From: Leucogyrophana mollusca
Lineage: Eukaryota > Basidiomycota > Agaricomycetes > Boletales
NCBI GenBank assembly: GCA_021014945.1
Contig: MU266334.1
Coordinates: 1-33,902, forward strand
Length of the DNA stretch: 33,902 nucleotides
Direction of reading: 5' to 3'
The translations under genes and the position numbers were made by a program. The notes under the pieces were generated by a model that did not search any database, was not told the DNA's origin, and worked only from the letters and a program-made list of their open reading frames with translations. Positions 31,162-33,902 of the stretch are shown here, piece after piece (position 1 is the first letter of the stretch; each line of letters begins with the position of its first letter).

Positions 31162-33902
31162 ATGGGACGCAAGAGAAAGTTCCATATGACCCTCATCAAC
31201 AACCTTGATGGCAGAGCAAATCCAAAGAAAGCTCGAGCTGAGGCTGTGATACTGCCACCCATGGACGAGGACAAGGAAAATGTGAGTTTCAGCTTGATTC
31301 TTCACGACGGAAAGCTGGCCTCATTGTCATTGGGACTGGGATGTTCAGAATGCCACGAAAACACGGGAAACCCACTCACCATTTCATAATATCCTTCCCA
31401 CTGAGCTCACCGAGGCTAGCATATGTGAGGGAATTCAAACCTTTTATGGTTCAGCAGAAGACGACGGCTCTGCATCACCACGATGGACCTGGGGCCCCGC
31501 CGCAACATTCTTCACATTTTCCCAGCATGAAGGCACGGCAAGTCCCACAGTATCTGCCAGCGCACATCAGCAAAGCCCATACACGCTTTGTGACATGCAC
31601 AATACATACCGATTGCCTTCACCGATGTTCAAGAATCCCGAACCACTTGATCAGATGTCTAATGTCCAAAATGGCTCCTACCAGCGTACAAGTTTGCTCG
31701 AGCCCCCTCAGATTCCTATTGGGACTCCAGACCGACGTGTTTGCCAGCCGATGTGCAGGGAAATAGACAATGACGAAGAAGACATGATTGCGAGACGTGG
31801 AATTCACTGGCGGGAGAAAATTCAGCTTCGAGGGCTTTTGGAGGAGATATCACTCACCACCCCAACTCCAAGCCACCACCAGAACGTGCCCCGCACAACC
31901 TGTGAAGATGTGACAGGCGAGGATGAAGAGGACAAGATTGCGGTTTGTGGTGTCTATTGGGGGGAAAAGGAGGAGATGAGAGGGGTTTTAAAGGAGATCA
32001 CAGATTCGATGTTACGAGAGGATGTGTTTCCATCAGCAAACGAAGGCTACGCGATGGATGACGAGACAGACGCCGAGAGTGATGACGAGGGAGATAGAGG
32101 GGGTCCAAACCAGGATCACCGTTTCGAGTTACGGCGGCCCCCTTCCATCGAAGATGCTCGGCTGGCACTCAAGGACTTGCGTTTATTGCTGAAGCCTCGT
32201 CGACGCGATGGTACAGGGTACAAGCGGCCCAAACTTGACGAAATCGTTAGATGGAGACTTGAGCGAGTGGAGGTGTTCCTGGATCGATACGTTGACGTTG
32301 ATGACAATGGGAATCCAAGAAATAATGGAGCTGGAAAATGGACACGGGCATCCGATGACACCACACTTTTCATGATGAAGGGCCCTTGGTTAGGTCGGAA
32401 TCTGCGGGTGTGGGCAAAGGCTTACATTGGCGATCGAACAAAGCTCCCTACTCACCGATTCGGAAAATCGCACCTCTCTCGTATTGATGACGAAGCTCTC
32501 GCAACTGATATCAAAGACCACCTGCAAAGCCTCGGAAAATTCGTCAGAGCACAGGACATTGTCGATTACCTCAGCCGTCAAGATGTTCAGAAGGTACATG
32601 GCTTCCGAAAGCCAATCTCGCTGTCGACAGCACAACGCTGGATGAACAAACTTGGTTATCGGTGGAAGAAGGAACCTAAAGGCCAATATTCAGATGGTCA
32701 TGAGCGTGAAGACGTTGTCACGTACCGACAGAAAATATTCCTTCCAGCATGGCGAGAAATCCAGTCACGGTTACGACACTGGAAGGAAGACAACGTTACG
32801 GTGGAGGATATTGGTGCTCACACTCCAGGGCGTCGTGTCGTGGTTTGGTTCCATGACGAGTCAACGTTCTATGCAAACGACCGCCGAAAACTCCGATGGG
32901 TTCATGCATCTGAAGGCGCTGTACCTCAGCCGAAAGGAGAGGGCGCCTCGATCATGGTTGCCCACTTCGTCTCTGCCGATTACGGCTGGATGGAATCTCC
33001 TGATGGTAAGGAAACCGCTCGCATTCTGTTCAAAGCCGGCAAGGCTCGTGATGGTTACTACACCAGCGACGACATCTTGAAGCATGCTGCAAAGGCCATG
33101 GATATCCTCGAAAAACACTATCCCGATGAAGACCATATCCTTGTTTTCGACAATGCAACCACTCACATTAAACGTGCCGATAATGCATTATCAGCTCGTA
33201 ACATGCCCAAAAAATCGATGCCGACTTGGGGGATCAATGTCACCATGAAGGACACGAATGGGAAACCGATTATTGGCGAAAACGGGAAACCGCGCAAAGA
33301 ACGCGTGCCTATGGCACCTGGTCGACTGCACGATGGAACCCCACAGCCGCTGTACATACCAGAAGGAGAAGAAAATGCCGGCTGGTTCAAGGGCATGGCA
33401 CGAATCCTGAAAGAACGAGGGTACGACAACGCACCAAATCTCCCCGCTGAGTGTCAAGGCTTCAAATGCCTGCCTGGTGCCAAATGCTGCTGCTGCCGGC
33501 GGCTCTTGTACAACGAGCCCGATTTTGCGAACGTTGAATCAGTGCTTGAGGCAGCGTGCCGAAAACGGGGCTTCCGCGTGATTTTCCTCCCAAAATTTCA
33601 TTGCGAGCTCAATTTTATCGAGCAGTGCTGGGGATTCGCAAAAAGGGTGTACCGGCAACTCCCCCCGTCGTCGAAAGAAGCCGATTTAGAGCGGAACGTT
33701 CTTGATGCCTTGCGAGCAGTCCCATTGCAGACCATGCGGAAGTAAGTGTTTGCCGGTGATGTTGTATCAGCATTGAAACTCACCTGTGCGTCTTCTAGAT
33801 TTGCTATCAGGTCCCGGCGATTTATTGACGCATATCAAAAGGGCTTGAACGGCAAACAAGCTGCCTGGGCTGTCAAAAAATATCGCGGGCATCGAGTTCT
33901 GC
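31162..33902 (+). CDS. DDE transposase, Tc1/mariner-IS630-like, agaricomycete type (3' end outside window)
   Basis: Exons are 31162-31281, 31349-33741 and 33799 to the window edge. Introns are 67 and 57 nt. At least 872 residues are encoded here. The start MGRKRKFHM is basic, and the first 250 residues are polar and acidic. A helix-turn-helix-like region follows (about 410-470: AQDIVDYLSRQ, SLSTAQRWMNKLGYRW). The DDE core has Asp 543 in VVVWFHDESTF, Asp 641 in HILVFDNATTH and Glu 798 in FLPKFHCELNFIEQCWG. Between the second Asp and Glu are about 156 residues, with Cys 742, 747 and 753-756. Exon 3 ends in FIDAYQKGLNGKQAAWAVKK. The reading frame is intact as far as seen, so the gene may be active or recently active. 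I recall many uncharacterised agaricomycete proteins with the PKFHCELNFIE block; the superfamily name is an inference from the DDE context. Confidence 0.85.

Larger units (their letters stand above)
30481..33902 (+). mobile_element. Putative DNA transposon, right end outside window
   Basis: This covers the transposase gene and its 5' flank. The left boundary is set only by where similarity to repeat copy B fades, so it may be wrong by hundreds of bases. No terminal inverted repeat or target-site duplication could be verified. The gene might instead be a domesticated transposase. Confidence 0.4.

Overview
The window looks like nuclear DNA from an agaricomycete basidiomycete. The genes are broken by many short introns, mostly 47-62 nt with GT..AG ends and CTNAN-type branch sites. 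Two genes carry the DUF6533 signature of mushroom-forming fungi. The spindle-checkpoint kinase is the combined Mad3/Bub1 type. The transposase belongs to a family I recall from many agaricomycete genomes. All gene models were made by joining exons by eye. The six full models with known families, and one agaricomycete-type protein of unknown function, each sum to an exact multiple of three and keep family motifs in frame across the splices.

Layout, left to right. Positions 1-621 (minus) hold the 5' part of an uncharacterised protein that runs off the left edge, followed by about 1.3 kb with no gene I can support. Positions 1960-4140 are copy A of a segmental repeat that carries a broken DUF6533 membrane-protein gene. 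A compact gene-rich core follows: a CipC-like stress protein (4191-4681, minus), a Rho1 exchange factor with DH-PH-CNH domains (5313-8983, plus), a gene-poor stretch (8984-11912), a Ser/Pro-rich nuclear-type protein (11913-14431, plus), BUB1/MadBub (14566-18324, plus), a convergent ataxin-2/Pbp1 orthologue (18565-21932, minus), a 2.4 kb intergenic region, an aquaporin-family channel (24331-25876, plus) and a convergent NADP-dependent MDR oxidoreductase (26068-27558, minus). Copy B of the segmental repeat lies in the same orientation at 28141-30480. The window ends inside a DDE transposase gene (31162 to the right edge, plus).

The core genes are ordinary conserved cell functions: cell-wall and Rho signalling, mitotic checkpoint, mRNA-binding and stress granules, and membrane transport. 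They do not form one pathway. The accessory parts are the two flanking repeat copies, the transposase and the left-edge gene. The main points of interest are the pair of direct repeats around about 24 kb of single-copy genes, a reading-frame break shared by both copies, repeated FxPFVD motifs beside a KEN box in BUB1, an acidic insertion in the Bub1 kinase N-lobe, an aquaporin with both NPA boxes changed, and a transposase with about 156 residues between its second Asp and catalytic Glu. I found no clear candidate for a wholly new system.
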